Shown: positions 37,198 through 47,419, numbered from the stretch's first letter. The stretch: DNA of 64,000 bases from Lutimonas halocynthiae (GCF_030409835.1 NZ_JAUFQO010000004.1:372001-436000); one strand, 5' to 3'. Program-made: numbers and translations. Notes: generated by a model not told the origin, from the letters alone.

Positions 37198-38074
37198 AGG
37201 AATTCTAGATCTTATAGGCAATACACCTCTTGTTAACTCCAGAACCTTACTCGTAAATAAAGACGTCAAGCTTTTATTCAAAATGGAGGGAAACAACCCT
37301 GGAGGAAGTGTCAAAGACAGGCCTGCTTACAACATGATCAAATCTGCTCTTGATAGAAAAGAAATAGACGAAAAAAGCAAACTAATAGAAGCGACCAGTG
37401 GGAATACTGGAATCGCTCTGGCGATGATTGCAGGAATTTTCAAACTCAATATTGAATTGGTAATGCCTGAAAACTCAACTAAAGAAAGAGTTCAAACGAT
37501 GAGAGCCTATGGAGCAAAAGTAACATTGACCGCTGCTTCTGAAGGGATCGAGGGTTCACGTGATTATGCTGATAAAAAAGTGCTTGAAGAAGGTTATATT
37601 ATGCTTAATCAGTTTGCCAATCCAGACAATTGGAAAGCGCATTATAAAACTACCGGTCCTGAAATTTGGAGAGATACCAATCATGAAGTTACACATTTCG
37701 TATCTGCTATGGGCACCACGGGAACAATAATGGGGGTCTCAACTTTTTTAAAGGAAATGAACCCAGATATTGAAATAATTGGAGCCCAGCCTACTGATAA
37801 TTCTAGAATTCCAGGAATAAGAAAATGGCCGGAGAAGTATTTACCTAAAATTTTTGATAAGTCTAAAGTAGATCGAATCATAGAAGTTAGTGAAGATGAA
37901 GCAAGGGCAATGAGCATTCGTCTTGCTAAAGATGAGGGGGTATTTTCCGGAATGAGCAGCGGTGGTTCTGTAACGACAGCCTTAAAAATTGCAAATCAAA
38001 TTGATAAAGGTGTTATTGTTTGCATCATCTGCGATCGTGGAGATCGGTATCTTTCTTCAGATCTTTTTGACTGA
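37187..38074 (+). CDS. cysM: Cysteine synthase B-type (O-acetylserine sulfhydrylase)
   Basis: 295 residues, close to the 303 of E. coli CysM. PLP lysine Lys43 in NNPGGSVKDRPA (the RPA after the Lys is CysM-like), phosphate loop near ATGTTG (MGTTGTIMG), and EATSGNTGIALA for substrate binding. It replaces the acetyl of O-acetylserine with sulfide or thiosulfate. Translationally coupled to cysE by an 11-base overlap. Converges with the acylase gene 26 bases downstream. Confidence 0.93.
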   Translation: MQTKGILDLIGNTPLVNSRTLLVNKDVKLLFKMEGNNPGGSVKDRPAYNMIKSALDRKEIDEKSKLIEATSGNTGIALAMIAGIFKLNIELVMPENSTKERVQTMRAYGAKVTLTAASEGIEGSRDYADKKVLEEGYIMLNQFANPDNWKAHYKTTGPEIWRDTNHEVTHFVSAMGTTGTIMGVSTFLKEMNPDIEIIGAQPTDNSRIPGIRKWPEKYLPKIFDKSKVDRIIEVSEDEARAMSIRLAKDEGVFSGMSSGGSVTTALKIANQIDKGVIVCIICDRGDRYLSSDLFD

Positions 38075-38100
38075 AGGTATAAACCATAAATAAACGAGTC

Positions 38101-40455
38101 TTAATTAATGCTGTCATTCTTTGGCAGCAATACCAATATGTCTTCAGAGGCCTTGATTTCTTCTTTATTTAGCATCATCTTGACAAAATCACCATCGAGG
38201 TATTTTTGTGCCTGGTCTTTGTAATGTTTGCTAAAAACATTACCCGACTGACCTGTAGGCAAAATAGCCTTGGCATTTTCTACATCAGAAAAATCAATGA
38301 CCCGTCTTGTCGATGGTCCTGCATGAACTTCATAGATTCCGGTTGGGTTTAACTTAAACAATTGGTTATTGATTACTTCAATTCCACCATCGGTTGTAAA
38401 AGGTCCTACATTAAAAAAGCTTCTTAGAGTTCCGTTTTTATCGAAGGCATGCTTGTGGGTAACAGTTAAAGCTTCAGACCATGACCAATCTTCTAGATCG
38501 TCTCCAAACTGTAATTCTAATTCGGTCATGGTTTCGTGAAAAGACCTTGTAATGATTTCATCCTTTAACTCTTTAACCTCTTTTGTTTTCACATCATCCC
38601 ACCACACAGACCTATTCCATTTCATTTGTTTAGCTATCTGTCTTTTGTATAAATGTGTTTGCAAAAACTGTTCAAATAACGCTGCTCCCATTTCATCTTC
38701 AAAAGTATTTTTCAAAAACAAATAAATAAATTTAAAATAAATTGTTGGCGCTATCTGTTCCTTTGAATAATCGCCTTTCCATTCTTTTAATATTATCAGT
38801 GCTTCTTTCTCTTTTTCATTAAGATTGACAATAGAAATATTGGATAACATAATTTTCACCAAATCGGGTGTTACAGATGATTGTACATCATTAATCATCT
38901 CTTCCATATCTTCTAAAGACACTTTTTCTGATGCCTCTATGATTTCAACAATTCTTTTGGCTCTATCTTCTGGCAAATAATAGCCCGGATACAATTTTCC
39001 ATTCACTTCTTCTGGCTGGTTATTCGCAGAATATACATAATGCCATGAAGGATTAATGGCATGCGGGTTGTTCTCAAAATCGATATAAGCATATTGATCA
39101 TCATTTTCATTAGCGCCATCCAACACAAATTTCGAATGCACACCTTCTCCCCTTTCATATAATTTTGCTGCAGCAAACCAGGCTATATTTCCCCTTGCAT
39201 CACCATACATAATGTTTAATCCAGGGGCAACGATTTTGCTAACTCCATCCTTAAACTCCTGCAAGGATTTAGAATGAGAAATGGCATAAGAAGCTTCCAG
39301 CATTTCATTGTCTAACTTGGTATATATCCAATCCATTGTAATAGCGGTTTCTCCTTCGATTTGATCTAGAAGGTCATTCATAACAGGTCCGTGGACACCG
39401 GTTTTAACCTCAAAACTCACATCATCTTCGTTTTTCACTTTGATAACCTCTTTTCGAATCGCATATTTTTGATCTGTTGATTCCGAATAAAAATCAATAT
39501 CATCATTCTCAAGCATGGTCAATCCATAAGCATAATCGTAATTGTGTCCCAACAAAGGAAACGGACTTAAAGCAAGGTTGAATCCATACAATTCCCTTTC
39601 AGGTGTGATTAAATGAGCCTGATACCAAACAGAGGGTTGAGAAAAACCAATATGCGGGTCGTTTGCAAAAATCACTTTGCCATTTTTCGTTCTTTCAGGA
39701 CCAATAACCCAGCTATTACTTCCCACAAAAGGTGGTACTGGTAATCCATCCATAAACTTCGACACCTCTGCACCCATGTTGGATGACATCCTTTTCATAC
39801 CTCTTGAGTTTTTGATAAGAGTCGTTTTAGGACTTATATCTATATCGAGATCCAATAAATATTTGTTATCTAATAACTCTTTTAGATCAGTTAAAAACAG
39901 ATCCGTTTTATGGGCTTGAGCAAAACTGAAACTCATATAGCCATATACATTATAAATATCCTTCAAAGAATAATGTTCCTTATCAACTCCGATCAACTTA
40001 AATTCTAATGGAGTTGTTCCTTCATCCATAAAATGATTGATACCTTCTAAATAAGCTATAGCTAATAAATACGGTTGTGAATTCTTATCGAGTTCAGCAA
40101 TTGTTTTATCCGCGGATGCATCTATACCTAGTCCTCGAAAGAATTGATCAGTTTTTACCAGATCTTTACCAAAGACCTCTGACAATCTTCCCGCCGCAAT
40201 CCTCCTGATTAATTCCATCTGCCACAATCTGTCTTGGGCATGCACATAGCCCAAGGCTCTGTAGGCATCTATTTCGTTATCAGCAAAAATATGGGGAACA
40301 CCAAAATCATCAAAATAAACACTTACCGGATCATCCAAAGAATTGATTGAAATAGTACCCTTATAATTCGGTTTGTTATTTTGTATAAAAATGTATGAAA
40401 TTACCCCTACTAGAAGTAGTAATGCTAAAATAAAATAGCCGACTTTTTTTAACAT
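38101..40455 (-). CDS. Penicillin-acylase-family N-terminal nucleophile hydrolase
   Basis: 784 residues. One N-terminal hydrophobic segment (about 5-25) exports or anchors it outside the cytoplasm. The family matures by self-cleavage before a serine; here that is Ser246 in VGSNSWVIG, giving a 245-residue alpha part and a 539-residue beta part. The alpha part has DDFGVPHIFADNEIDAY and HAQDRLWQMEL, typical of the family, and GHNYDYAYGLTM follows in beta. Substrates in the family include penicillins, acyl-homoserine lactones and other amides, so the true role is open. Confidence 0.92.
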   Translation of the reverse strand: MLKKVGYFILALLLLVGVISYIFIQNNKPNYKGTISINSLDDPVSVYFDDFGVPHIFADNEIDAYRALGYVHAQDRLWQMELIRRIAAGRLSEVFGKDLVKTDQFFRGLGIDASADKTIAELDKNSQPYLLAIAYLEGINHFMDEGTTPLEFKLIGVDKEHYSLKDIYNVYGYMSFSFAQAHKTDLFLTDLKELLDNKYLLDLDIDISPKTTLIKNSRGMKRMSSNMGAEVSKFMDGLPVPPFVGSNSWVIGPERTKNGKVIFANDPHIGFSQPSVWYQAHLITPERELYGFNLALSPFPLLGHNYDYAYGLTMLENDDIDFYSESTDQKYAIRKEVIKVKNEDDVSFEVKTGVHGPVMNDLLDQIEGETAITMDWIYTKLDNEMLEASYAISHSKSLQEFKDGVSKIVAPGLNIMYGDARGNIAWFAAAKLYERGEGVHSKFVLDGANENDDQYAYIDFENNPHAINPSWHYVYSANNQPEEVNGKLYPGYYLPEDRAKRIVEIIEASEKVSLEDMEEMINDVQSSVTPDLVKIMLSNISIVNLNEKEKEALIILKEWKGDYSKEQIAPTIYFKFIYLFLKNTFEDEMGAALFEQFLQTHLYKRQIAKQMKWNRSVWWDDVKTKEVKELKDEIITRSFHETMTELELQFGDDLEDWSWSEALTVTHKHAFDKNGTLRSFFNVGPFTTDGGIEVINNQLFKLNPTGIYEVHAGPSTRRVIDFSDVENAKAILPTGQSGNVFSKHYKDQAQKYLDGDFVKMMLNKEEIKASEDILVLLPKNDSIN

Positions 40456-40480
40456 GCGCTGCAGTTATTTAAATTAAAGG

Positions 40481-40507
40481 TAAAAAAAAACCTCAATAAA
40501 ATTGAGG
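40481..40507 (-). terminator. Terminator after coxA
   Basis: Stem attgagg/cctcaat (40501-40507 with 40491-40497), loop of three, followed on the minus strand by nine T. It lies 36 bases past the coxA stop and ends the coxBA transcript. Confidence 0.9.
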
Positions 40508-40542
40508 TCTAAAAATATGATTTTTTTAATTAGTAGTAGCTT

Positions 40543-42315
40543 TTAAAATTCTTCTTCGCCTTCACGTATTGGCAAGGTCTGAGGTGTAAAATCCTGTCCT
40601 CCCCAAAGTTCTCCGTTTTCATCAATCTTACTATAATCATAAGCCCATCTGTGAACTTCTGGAATTTCTCCAGGCCAGTTACCGTGCATATGTTCAACAG
40701 GAGTAGTCCATTCTAAAGTATTTCCTTTCCAAGGGTTCTGAACAGCTTTCTTACCTTTTCCAATACTAAAGAAGAAATTGGCAAGGAAAATTAACTGTGC
40801 TAGTCCACCTATAAGTGCAAACACTGTTATTACTTTATTAATATGTAATAAATCTTCGAACATTGGAAATGCTGAATTGCTATAATATCTTCTTGGTAAT
40901 CCGGCTAGTCCAATAAAGTGCATTGGAAAAAATACACCATAGGCAGATATGGCAGTAATCCAAAAATGTAGATAACCCATATCCTTATTCATCATTTTCC
41001 CATACATCTTAGGGAACCAATGATAAACCCCGGCAAACATTCCAAATAATGCTGAAATACCCATTACAAGGTGGAAGTGAGCCACAACGAACATGGTATC
41101 ATGAACATTAATATCTAAGGCACTATCTCCAAGGATCAATCCTGTTAATCCACCGGTAATAAAAGTTGAAACCATCCCTATAGAGAAAAGCATCGCAGGA
41201 TTCAATTGCAAATTACCCTTCCAAAGTGTGGTGATATAATTAAATGCTTTAACCGCCGAAGGAATTGCAATCAATAAGGTTGTAAAAGTAAATACTGATC
41301 CTAAGAAAGGATTCATTCCTGTTACAAACATATGGTGACCCCAAACAACAGTCGATAAAAAGGCAATTGCCATAATGGAACCAATCATAGCGCGATAACC
41401 AAAAATTGGTTTTCTGGAATTGGTAGAAATTACTTCTGAAGTAATCCCAAGTGCCGGCAATAAAATAATATATACTTCTGGATGCCCAAGGAACCAGAAT
41501 AAGTGTTCAAATAAAATTGGAGAACCTCCTTTATAATGCAATACCTCTCCTTGAATAAATATATCCGACAGGTAAAAAGAAGTTCCAAAACTACGGTCAA
41601 AAATCAATAATAAGGCAGCTGACAATAAAACCGGGAAAGAAATTACCCCAATCACAGCTGTTATTAAAAATGCCCATATAGTTAAAGGTAAACGCGTCAT
41701 CTTCATCCCTTTTGTACGAAGATTTAAAACGGTTACGATATAGTTTAAGGATCCCATTAAAGAAGATGCAATAAAAATTGCCATAGAAACCAACCATAAG
41801 GTCATTCCTAGTCCTGATCCTGACATGGCTTGTGGCAAGGCACTAAGTGGCGGATAAATAGTCCATCCTGCTGATGCCATACCTGTATGTACGAAAATCG
41901 AAAGAAACATGATTAAACTTGACAAGAAGAATAACCAATAAGAAATCATATTCAAAAATCCTGAAGCCATATCTCTGGCTCCTATCTGCAACGGAATTAG
42001 TAAGTTACTGAATGTACCACTCAATCCTGCTGTAAGTACAAAGAACACCATGATGGTACCGTGAATGGTTACCAGCCCCATATACATATCAGGCGTCATC
42101 TGACCTCCTTCTCCTCCTTTTCCAAGAAAGGCTTCAATAATACTAAAACTTTGATCCGGATAAGCTAGTTGTAAACGAAACAACATAGACATAAACACTC
42201 CAATAACCCCCATAAACATACCCGTGATTAGGTATTGCTTAGCAATCATTTTATGATCCTGGCTAAAAATATACTTGGTTATAAATGTTTCTTTATGATG
42301 ATGATGATCTGACAT
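40543..42315 (-). CDS. coxA: Cytochrome c oxidase subunit I (aa3 type)
   Basis: 590 residues, at least twelve membrane helices. It holds heme a and the heme a3-CuB centre where oxygen is reduced. Ligand motifs are present: HGTIMVFFVL with a heme a His, the CuB His-Tyr pair in GHPEVYIILLPALG, the HH pair in VWGHHMFVTG, and the two late His in HDTMFVVAHFHLVMG. A His-rich N-terminus (SDHHHHKE) precedes the first helix. It follows coxB by 29 bases. Pairs functionally with the act complex upstream. Confidence 0.97.
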   Translation of the reverse strand: MSDHHHHKETFITKYIFSQDHKMIAKQYLITGMFMGVIGVFMSMLFRLQLAYPDQSFSIIEAFLGKGGEGGQMTPDMYMGLVTIHGTIMVFFVLTAGLSGTFSNLLIPLQIGARDMASGFLNMISYWLFFLSSLIMFLSIFVHTGMASAGWTIYPPLSALPQAMSGSGLGMTLWLVSMAIFIASSLMGSLNYIVTVLNLRTKGMKMTRLPLTIWAFLITAVIGVISFPVLLSAALLLIFDRSFGTSFYLSDIFIQGEVLHYKGGSPILFEHLFWFLGHPEVYIILLPALGITSEVISTNSRKPIFGYRAMIGSIMAIAFLSTVVWGHHMFVTGMNPFLGSVFTFTTLLIAIPSAVKAFNYITTLWKGNLQLNPAMLFSIGMVSTFITGGLTGLILGDSALDINVHDTMFVVAHFHLVMGISALFGMFAGVYHWFPKMYGKMMNKDMGYLHFWITAISAYGVFFPMHFIGLAGLPRRYYSNSAFPMFEDLLHINKVITVFALIGGLAQLIFLANFFFSIGKGKKAVQNPWKGNTLEWTTPVEHMHGNWPGEIPEVHRWAYDYSKIDENGELWGGQDFTPQTLPIREGEEEF

Positions 42316-42344
42316 TTTCCTTAAATAAGTTTTTCGATTAGTTC

Positions 42345-43370
42345 TTAGTTATTGATAACCTGAGTCAAAGTTTTTTGCTCCTTTAACCATTTATTGAAAT
42401 CTGCTTCTTCTTGTACCACAACTTTCATCTGCATATTATAATGAGAGGCACCACAAATTTTATTACAAAGTAAAAGATAATCAAACTCAACAGTTTCTTC
42501 ATTCCCTTCAGAAATTCTTAAAGCATTGATTGCATCAAATTTTGCTTTGGTATCTTCATCAAGTCTCATTTCTTCAGTAGTTACTGTTGGTGTAAAACCA
42601 AACGAAGTAGTCATACCTGGAACACAGTTTATCTGAGCTCTAAAATGAGGCATATAAGCAGAATGCAATACATCCTGAGATCTAAATTTAAAGATCACCT
42701 TTCTGCCTTTTGGCAAGTGTAATTCTCTAACAGGAATGTCATCTGCTGAATTTTTATCAGTCATGTCTACACCCATGGTATTGATACCCTTGATGAAATT
42801 TACATGCCCAACTCCCAATTCATTATCCTCTCCGGCATATCTTGCTTCCCACTGAAATTGTTTTGCATACACTTCAATGATCAAAGGATTTTCTGCATTT
42901 GAAAGATCCTGAACATTATTCCAAGTCCATAATCCGTATATAATCAAAACTGACAAAACAATAGTTGGCGTTACCGTCCACCACATTTCAAGTTTATGAC
43001 TATCGGCATAAAAGACAGCTTTACGTCCTTTAATACCTCTGTATTTAAATGTGAAATAATAGATTAGAAATTGTGTGATAAACTGGACTACAAGTATAAG
43101 CCCCATCGTAATCACAAATAATTTGTCGATATCCTCACCCTCTAGTGAAGCTGAAAGACGCGGTAATAAAACCACCCTTCCCTGAATCATAGAATAGAGC
43201 ATCAACCCGTATATAAAACCACCTAAACCTAACATCAACCATCCGTTAATGTTATTTTCTTCCTCCGTTGCTACCTGATCCTTCTTTGTTAATCCCAATA
43301 ATTTAAAAAATTGCCAAAATGCTGTCGCAATTACAAAAAATATAAGAATATAAAATAGTGCCTTCATCAA
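42345..43370 (-). CDS. coxB: Cytochrome c oxidase subunit II
   Basis: 341 residues. Three hydrophobic segments near the N-terminus, one more than the usual two, then a periplasmic cupredoxin domain. CuA ligands are complete: His in LHSAYMPHFRAQ and the CNKICGASHYNM motif (CxxxCxxxHxxM). It takes electrons and passes them to subunit I. No cytochrome c domain is fused, so electrons probably come from ActA/ActE of the neighbouring operon. First gene of coxBA. Confidence 0.96.
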   Translation of the reverse strand: MMKALFYILIFFVIATAFWQFFKLLGLTKKDQVATEEENNINGWLMLGLGGFIYGLMLYSMIQGRVVLLPRLSASLEGEDIDKLFVITMGLILVVQFITQFLIYYFTFKYRGIKGRKAVFYADSHKLEMWWTVTPTIVLSVLIIYGLWTWNNVQDLSNAENPLIIEVYAKQFQWEARYAGEDNELGVGHVNFIKGINTMGVDMTDKNSADDIPVRELHLPKGRKVIFKFRSQDVLHSAYMPHFRAQINCVPGMTTSFGFTPTVTTEEMRLDEDTKAKFDAINALRISEGNEETVEFDYLLLCNKICGASHYNMQMKVVVQEEADFNKWLKEQKTLTQVINN

Positions 43371-43405
43371 TGATATATAAGTTTATAAGCGGATTTTATG
43401 TGCCG

Positions 43406-43413
43406 CAAATATA
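43406..43413 (-). promoter_or_regulatory. Candidate -7 element for coxBA
   Basis: TATATTTG on the minus strand is an exact TAnnTTTG match, 35 bases before the coxB ATG and downstream of the act terminator. So coxBA probably has its own promoter. No clear -33 box. Confidence 0.5.
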
Positions 43414-43482
43414 AATAAAAATATTAATTTTCATGACTTATATCAGCTTTAAGCCAAAAAAAAATCAATAAATTATTCGGAC

Positions 43483-43514
43483 AAAAAAAAAGGTTGCCCA
43501 TATATGGGCAACCT
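43483..43514 (-). terminator. Terminator after actF, end of the act operon
   Basis: A perfect 10-bp stem (aggttgccca 43491-43500 with tgggcaacct 43505-43514), extended by A-T pairs, and on the minus strand a run of eight or more T. It lies 21 bases past the actF stop. Confidence 0.93.
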
Positions 43515-43535
43515 TTTATATTTTAGGTAGTTAGT

Positions 43536-44864
43536 CTAGTAATGATAAATTTCGCTTTCCTTCATAAATGGGTTCCCCTTGGCATGCAAAGGAGCCTTCG
43601 CAATTGCTGAAAAAACAACATATATGAAAAGACCTAAAAAGAAAGCCAATGAGCCTAATTCAGGTATCCCTATACTCCAACTATCACCCACTGTAGCTGG
43701 TGAAACCAATTGGAAAATATCGATATAATGACCTGTCAAGATTACCAATCCTGCTGTCACAACATACCATGGTACTCTTTTGAAATCACTATTCATTAGA
43801 ATAAGAATCGGGAATACAAAGTTCATCACTAACATTGAGATAAATGGCAATTGATATGAGCCAATTAATCTTGGGAAGAAATAAGCTGCTTCCTCAGGAA
43901 TATTCGCATACCATTGAAGCATAAACTGGTCAAACCAGAAATAAGTCCAGAAAATACTAAATCCAAACATGTACTTTGCAAGATCATGAATATGACTATC
44001 ATTCACGAATGGCAACACACCTTTGTTTCTAAGGTATATCGTCACCAATGCTATAGTTGTTATCGCTGAAACCAGTACACTTGCAAACACATAGAAAGAG
44101 TACAGTTGACTATACCAATGAGGATCCAATGACATTAACCAGTCAAAAGACATGAACAATTCAATTATTCCAAACAACACGATGAATGCTACCGATAAAT
44201 TGAAATTCTTTTTATAGATAGTAATGTCTCCACTTACGTCTAGTGCTAAAGAATTTTTCCTCAGCATATATCTGAAAATATTATATACAAATAAATAGAT
44301 GAAACTACGAATCAACCAGCCTGAAGTGTTTAACCACCAGCTTTTTCCGTCAATAATCACATCATAATTTTCACTTGTTGGATCAAAAGTTCCTTCTGCC
44401 ATCCAAACATAAATATGATTCATGTGAAGTCCAGAAAATAACAAGAATGCAAATAATAATATTGAACCTGGTAAAATATAGGCTGTAATACCTTCCATTA
44501 CTCTAAACAATACAATTGACCAGCCTGCCTGAGCAGCCCACTGAATCGCATAAAAAACCAATACACACACTGATACCATCAAAAAGAAAAAGGCTGCTAT
44601 GAAAAAAGCTGCCCAAGGACGATTTTGTCCTTGATGTAACAAATGCTCCAAGTGACTTTCAGCCTCTTCAGCACTGTGCTCTTCACCATGACCTTCTTCT
44701 GCGTGAGCAGTCGACTCTCCATGACCTCCATCATCATGTGCCATAGCCTGCTCTATATCCTGAGTAGTTTTTGGAGCGCTAAAAAACCCATATCCAATAC
44801 TCAGTGCACCTATAATCATTAGGACAAGTGAAACCGTTTTTATTTTACCTGAAAATGTATACAT
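43536..44864 (-). CDS. actF: Alternative complex III subunit ActF (quinol:cytochrome c oxidoreductase)
   Basis: 442 residues, about ten membrane helices. Part of the membrane domain of alternative complex III, together with ActC. After the first helix there is an extracytoplasmic loop (residues 43-77) with eleven His and many Glu and Asp, which could bind metal. Downstream are SGLHMNHIYVW and DWLMSLDPHWYSQLYSFYVF, conserved in this subunit. Last gene of the act operon, followed by a terminator. Confidence 0.9.
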   Translation of the reverse strand: MYTFSGKIKTVSLVLMIIGALSIGYGFFSAPKTTQDIEQAMAHDDGGHGESTAHAEEGHGEEHSAEEAESHLEHLLHQGQNRPWAAFFIAAFFFLMVSVCVLVFYAIQWAAQAGWSIVLFRVMEGITAYILPGSILLFAFLLFSGLHMNHIYVWMAEGTFDPTSENYDVIIDGKSWWLNTSGWLIRSFIYLFVYNIFRYMLRKNSLALDVSGDITIYKKNFNLSVAFIVLFGIIELFMSFDWLMSLDPHWYSQLYSFYVFASVLVSAITTIALVTIYLRNKGVLPFVNDSHIHDLAKYMFGFSIFWTYFWFDQFMLQWYANIPEEAAYFFPRLIGSYQLPFISMLVMNFVFPILILMNSDFKRVPWYVVTAGLVILTGHYIDIFQLVSPATVGDSWSIGIPELGSLAFFLGLFIYVVFSAIAKAPLHAKGNPFMKESEIYHY

Positions 44865-44896
44865 TATATTCTGTATTTATTTTTTACTTTATTTTT

Positions 44897-45460
44897 TTAC
44901 TTTAAAAGATCTGCTCTAAGGTGCTCAACATATTGAACCACATTCCAACGCTCAGCTTCTGTCAACTGACCAGCGTGAGATCCCATTAAATTTCTTCCGT
45001 GCATGATCACGTGGTAAATACTACCCTCTGTAATGTCTCTGTCTTTATAGTTAGGAACACCTAAGAATTTCTCGTTCTTCACAAGAGTTCCCATTCCGTC
45101 TCCTGTATCACCGTGACATGACGAGCAGTAAATTTTATAAGTAACCTTTCCTTTTTCAAGACTTTTTTCTGACACTTCAAACGGCGCTCTTAATGAATCT
45201 TTTGCCATCTGATAACCTTCTTCAGAATTTGGATAATCATAAACCGAAGCACCTCTTGCAATTGTACCTGCAACTGGTAACTGAGACGTATACCCATCTT
45301 TAAAGACTGGATTTTCTGTATAACCATCGTAAGGTATTGACTCATACATATCAATATCACCCATGTATTGTACACTTCTTTCTGTTGGTTTTTCATCCCC
45401 ACAGGCTACAAGTAATACCATGATCAAACCTGTTAACGCTAAATTGAATATATTCTTCAT
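44897..45460 (-). CDS. actE: Alternative complex III subunit ActE, monoheme cytochrome c lipoprotein
   Basis: 187 residues from the start chosen. This ATG (MKNIFNLAL) gives a clean lipoprotein signal with lipobox LLVAC (Cys20); a start 13 codons earlier overlaps actD and spoils the signal. One heme c site, YCSSCHGDTGDGMG, with a Met ligand likely in MGSHAGQLTE. It carries electrons from the complex to cytochrome oxidase. It begins 10 bases after the actD stop. Confidence 0.92.
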   Translation of the reverse strand: MKNIFNLALTGLIMVLLVACGDEKPTERSVQYMGDIDMYESIPYDGYTENPVFKDGYTSQLPVAGTIARGASVYDYPNSEEGYQMAKDSLRAPFEVSEKSLEKGKVTYKIYCSSCHGDTGDGMGTLVKNEKFLGVPNYKDRDITEGSIYHVIMHGRNLMGSHAGQLTEAERWNVVQYVEHLRADLLK

Positions 45461-45470
45461 TAGTAATCTT

Positions 45471-45995
45471 TTAGTGCTTATCAACAATTTTAGTTTCAAC
45501 TGCCCCTGTTTTAGTTAAAAACGTTTCCAATTCTTTTTCATCTCCTGTTACAGGAACTTCCATCAAAAACATATTATCAGTTGTACGTGGATCAGGATTA
45601 GAAGCTTTCACCCAAGGGCCAATTTTACTTCTCATATAAAAAGTAATTACCATTAAGTGCGCCGCAAAAAACACTGTCAATTCAAACATAATTGGAACAA
45701 AAGCAGGCATGTTTTCAGCATAACTAAAACTTGGCTTTCCTCCAATGTTTTGAGGCCAGTCTTCAATCATCATATAATTCATCATCCATACAGCAAATCC
45801 CAAACCTGTGATCCCATATAAAAAAGCAGTAATCGCTATTCGGGTATTAGCCAATCCCATAGCTTTATCAAGCCCGTGAACCGGAAAAGGAGTATATACT
45901 TCATCAATGTGATGATTCGCTTCACGAACCTCTTTAACGGCCTTTAACAGTACATCGTCGTCGTCGTAAATGGCATGTATAACTTTATCACTCAT
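45471..45995 (-). CDS. actD: Alternative complex III subunit ActD (DUF3341)
   Basis: 174 residues with two membrane helices (about 52-72 and 98-120) around a loop rich in Pro and Trp. The cytoplasmic N-terminus (VIHAIYDDDDVLLKAVKEV) has the form of the family and the next segment, YTPFPVHGLDKAMGL, is the signature of ActD. A structural subunit beside ActC and ActF. Sits between actC and actE. Confidence 0.92.
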   Translation of the reverse strand: MSDKVIHAIYDDDDVLLKAVKEVREANHHIDEVYTPFPVHGLDKAMGLANTRIAITAFLYGITGLGFAVWMMNYMMIEDWPQNIGGKPSFSYAENMPAFVPIMFELTVFFAAHLMVITFYMRSKIGPWVKASNPDPRTTDNMFLMEVPVTGDEKELETFLTKTGAVETKIVDKH

Positions 45996-46030
45996 CTTGT
46001 TTAATTTATCAATTATATTAATTGTATGTT

Positions 46031-47419
46031 TTATTTAGTATCTCTGGCTCTTTTGAAATTATCTCCTGATGATTTCAAGATAGATTTCACTTCAGCCTGC
46101 GCTACAGCAGGGAACGTTCTTGCATACAACAGAAAGAGTACAAAGAAAAATCCTATCGTACCCATAAAAATTCCTATATCCACGAAAGTAGGCTCAAATT
46201 GTGTCCATGTAGATGGAAGATGACCTCTACTAAGGTTAATTACAATAATATCAAAACGCTCAAACCACATTCCAATATTAATAATCAATGCCATGATAAA
46301 AGAAAACGTATAATTTGTTCTCAGCTTTTTGAACCACAGTAATTGAGGAAAAACGCCATTACATAAAATCAAAGCCCAGAATGCCCACCAGTATGGTCCG
46401 GTTGCTGCTCCTACAGAAAGATAAGTAAAGTCTTCATAAGAACTTCCTGAATACCACCCAACAAAGAATTCTGATAAATAGGCCACCATAACGATTCCGC
46501 CTGTTACCAATATTACTTTGTTCATATTCTCTATATGTCCTCTTGTAATATAAGCTTCAAGATTAGACACTTTTCTCATCACGATAAGTAATGTTTGTAC
46601 CATTGCAAATCCTGAGAATACAGCTCCTGCCACAAAATATGGAGGGTAAACCGTACTATGCCAACCTGGTATAACTGAAGTAGCAAAGTCAAAGGATACA
46701 ATTGTATGTACTGAAAGTACCAACGGCGTTGCTAAACCGGCCAACACAAGAGATACTTCCTCAAAACGTTGCCAATCTTTAGCTCTACCTGTCCAACCGA
46801 AACTCAATAAACTATAAATTTTCTTTTGAAATGGTTTTGTTGCCCTGTCTCTAATCATTGCGAAATCAGGCAATAAACCAGTGTACCAGAACACTACTGA
46901 TACAGTTAAGTATGTTGATATCGCAAAAACATCCCACAATAATGGAGAATTAAAATTCGTCCATAAGTTTCCAAATTGATTTGGAATCGGCATGGTCCAA
47001 TAACCATTCCATACACGACCCATGTGAATTACCGGAAATAAACCAGCTTGAAATACTGCAAAAATTGTCATCGCCTCAGCAGAACGGTTGATACCCATTC
47101 TCCATTTCTGACGGAACAATAAAAGTACAGCAGAGATTAAGGTTCCGGCATGACCAATACCAACCCACCAAACAAAGTTAGTGATATCCCAGGCCCAGTT
47201 GATCTTGTTGTTCAGACCCCAGACACCAATTCCAGTTCCTATGGTATAAGCAATAGCTCCAATACCCCATAAAAAGGCAATCAATGCTAAACTGAATACA
47301 GCCCACCACCATTTATTGGCTTTACCTTCGATCGGCGCTGCGATATCATTAGAAATGTCGTGATAACTCTTATCTCCTATAATTAATGGTTGTCTAATAG
47401 GTGCTTCGTAATGAGACAT
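46031..47419 (-). CDS. actC: Alternative complex III subunit ActC (NrfD-like)
   Basis: 462 residues, about ten membrane helices of the NrfD/PsrC type. It forms the quinol-binding half of the membrane domain with ActB on its outer face. WWVGIGHAGTLISAVLLL has the conserved His of the quinol site. The N-terminus reads YEAPIRQPLIIGDKSYHDIS, typical of flavobacterial ActC. It lies 53 bases after actB. Intact and of normal length. Confidence 0.94.
   Translation of the reverse strand: MSHYEAPIRQPLIIGDKSYHDISNDIAAPIEGKANKWWWAVFSLALIAFLWGIGAIAYTIGTGIGVWGLNNKINWAWDITNFVWWVGIGHAGTLISAVLLLFRQKWRMGINRSAEAMTIFAVFQAGLFPVIHMGRVWNGYWTMPIPNQFGNLWTNFNSPLLWDVFAISTYLTVSVVFWYTGLLPDFAMIRDRATKPFQKKIYSLLSFGWTGRAKDWQRFEEVSLVLAGLATPLVLSVHTIVSFDFATSVIPGWHSTVYPPYFVAGAVFSGFAMVQTLLIVMRKVSNLEAYITRGHIENMNKVILVTGGIVMVAYLSEFFVGWYSGSSYEDFTYLSVGAATGPYWWAFWALILCNGVFPQLLWFKKLRTNYTFSFIMALIINIGMWFERFDIIVINLSRGHLPSTWTQFEPTFVDIGIFMGTIGFFFVLFLLYARTFPAVAQAEVKSILKSSGDNFKRARDTK

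Noticed and set aside
45461-45499. Earlier start of actE at 45499
   Set aside because: It would overlap actD and put 13 basic residues in front of a good lipoprotein signal.
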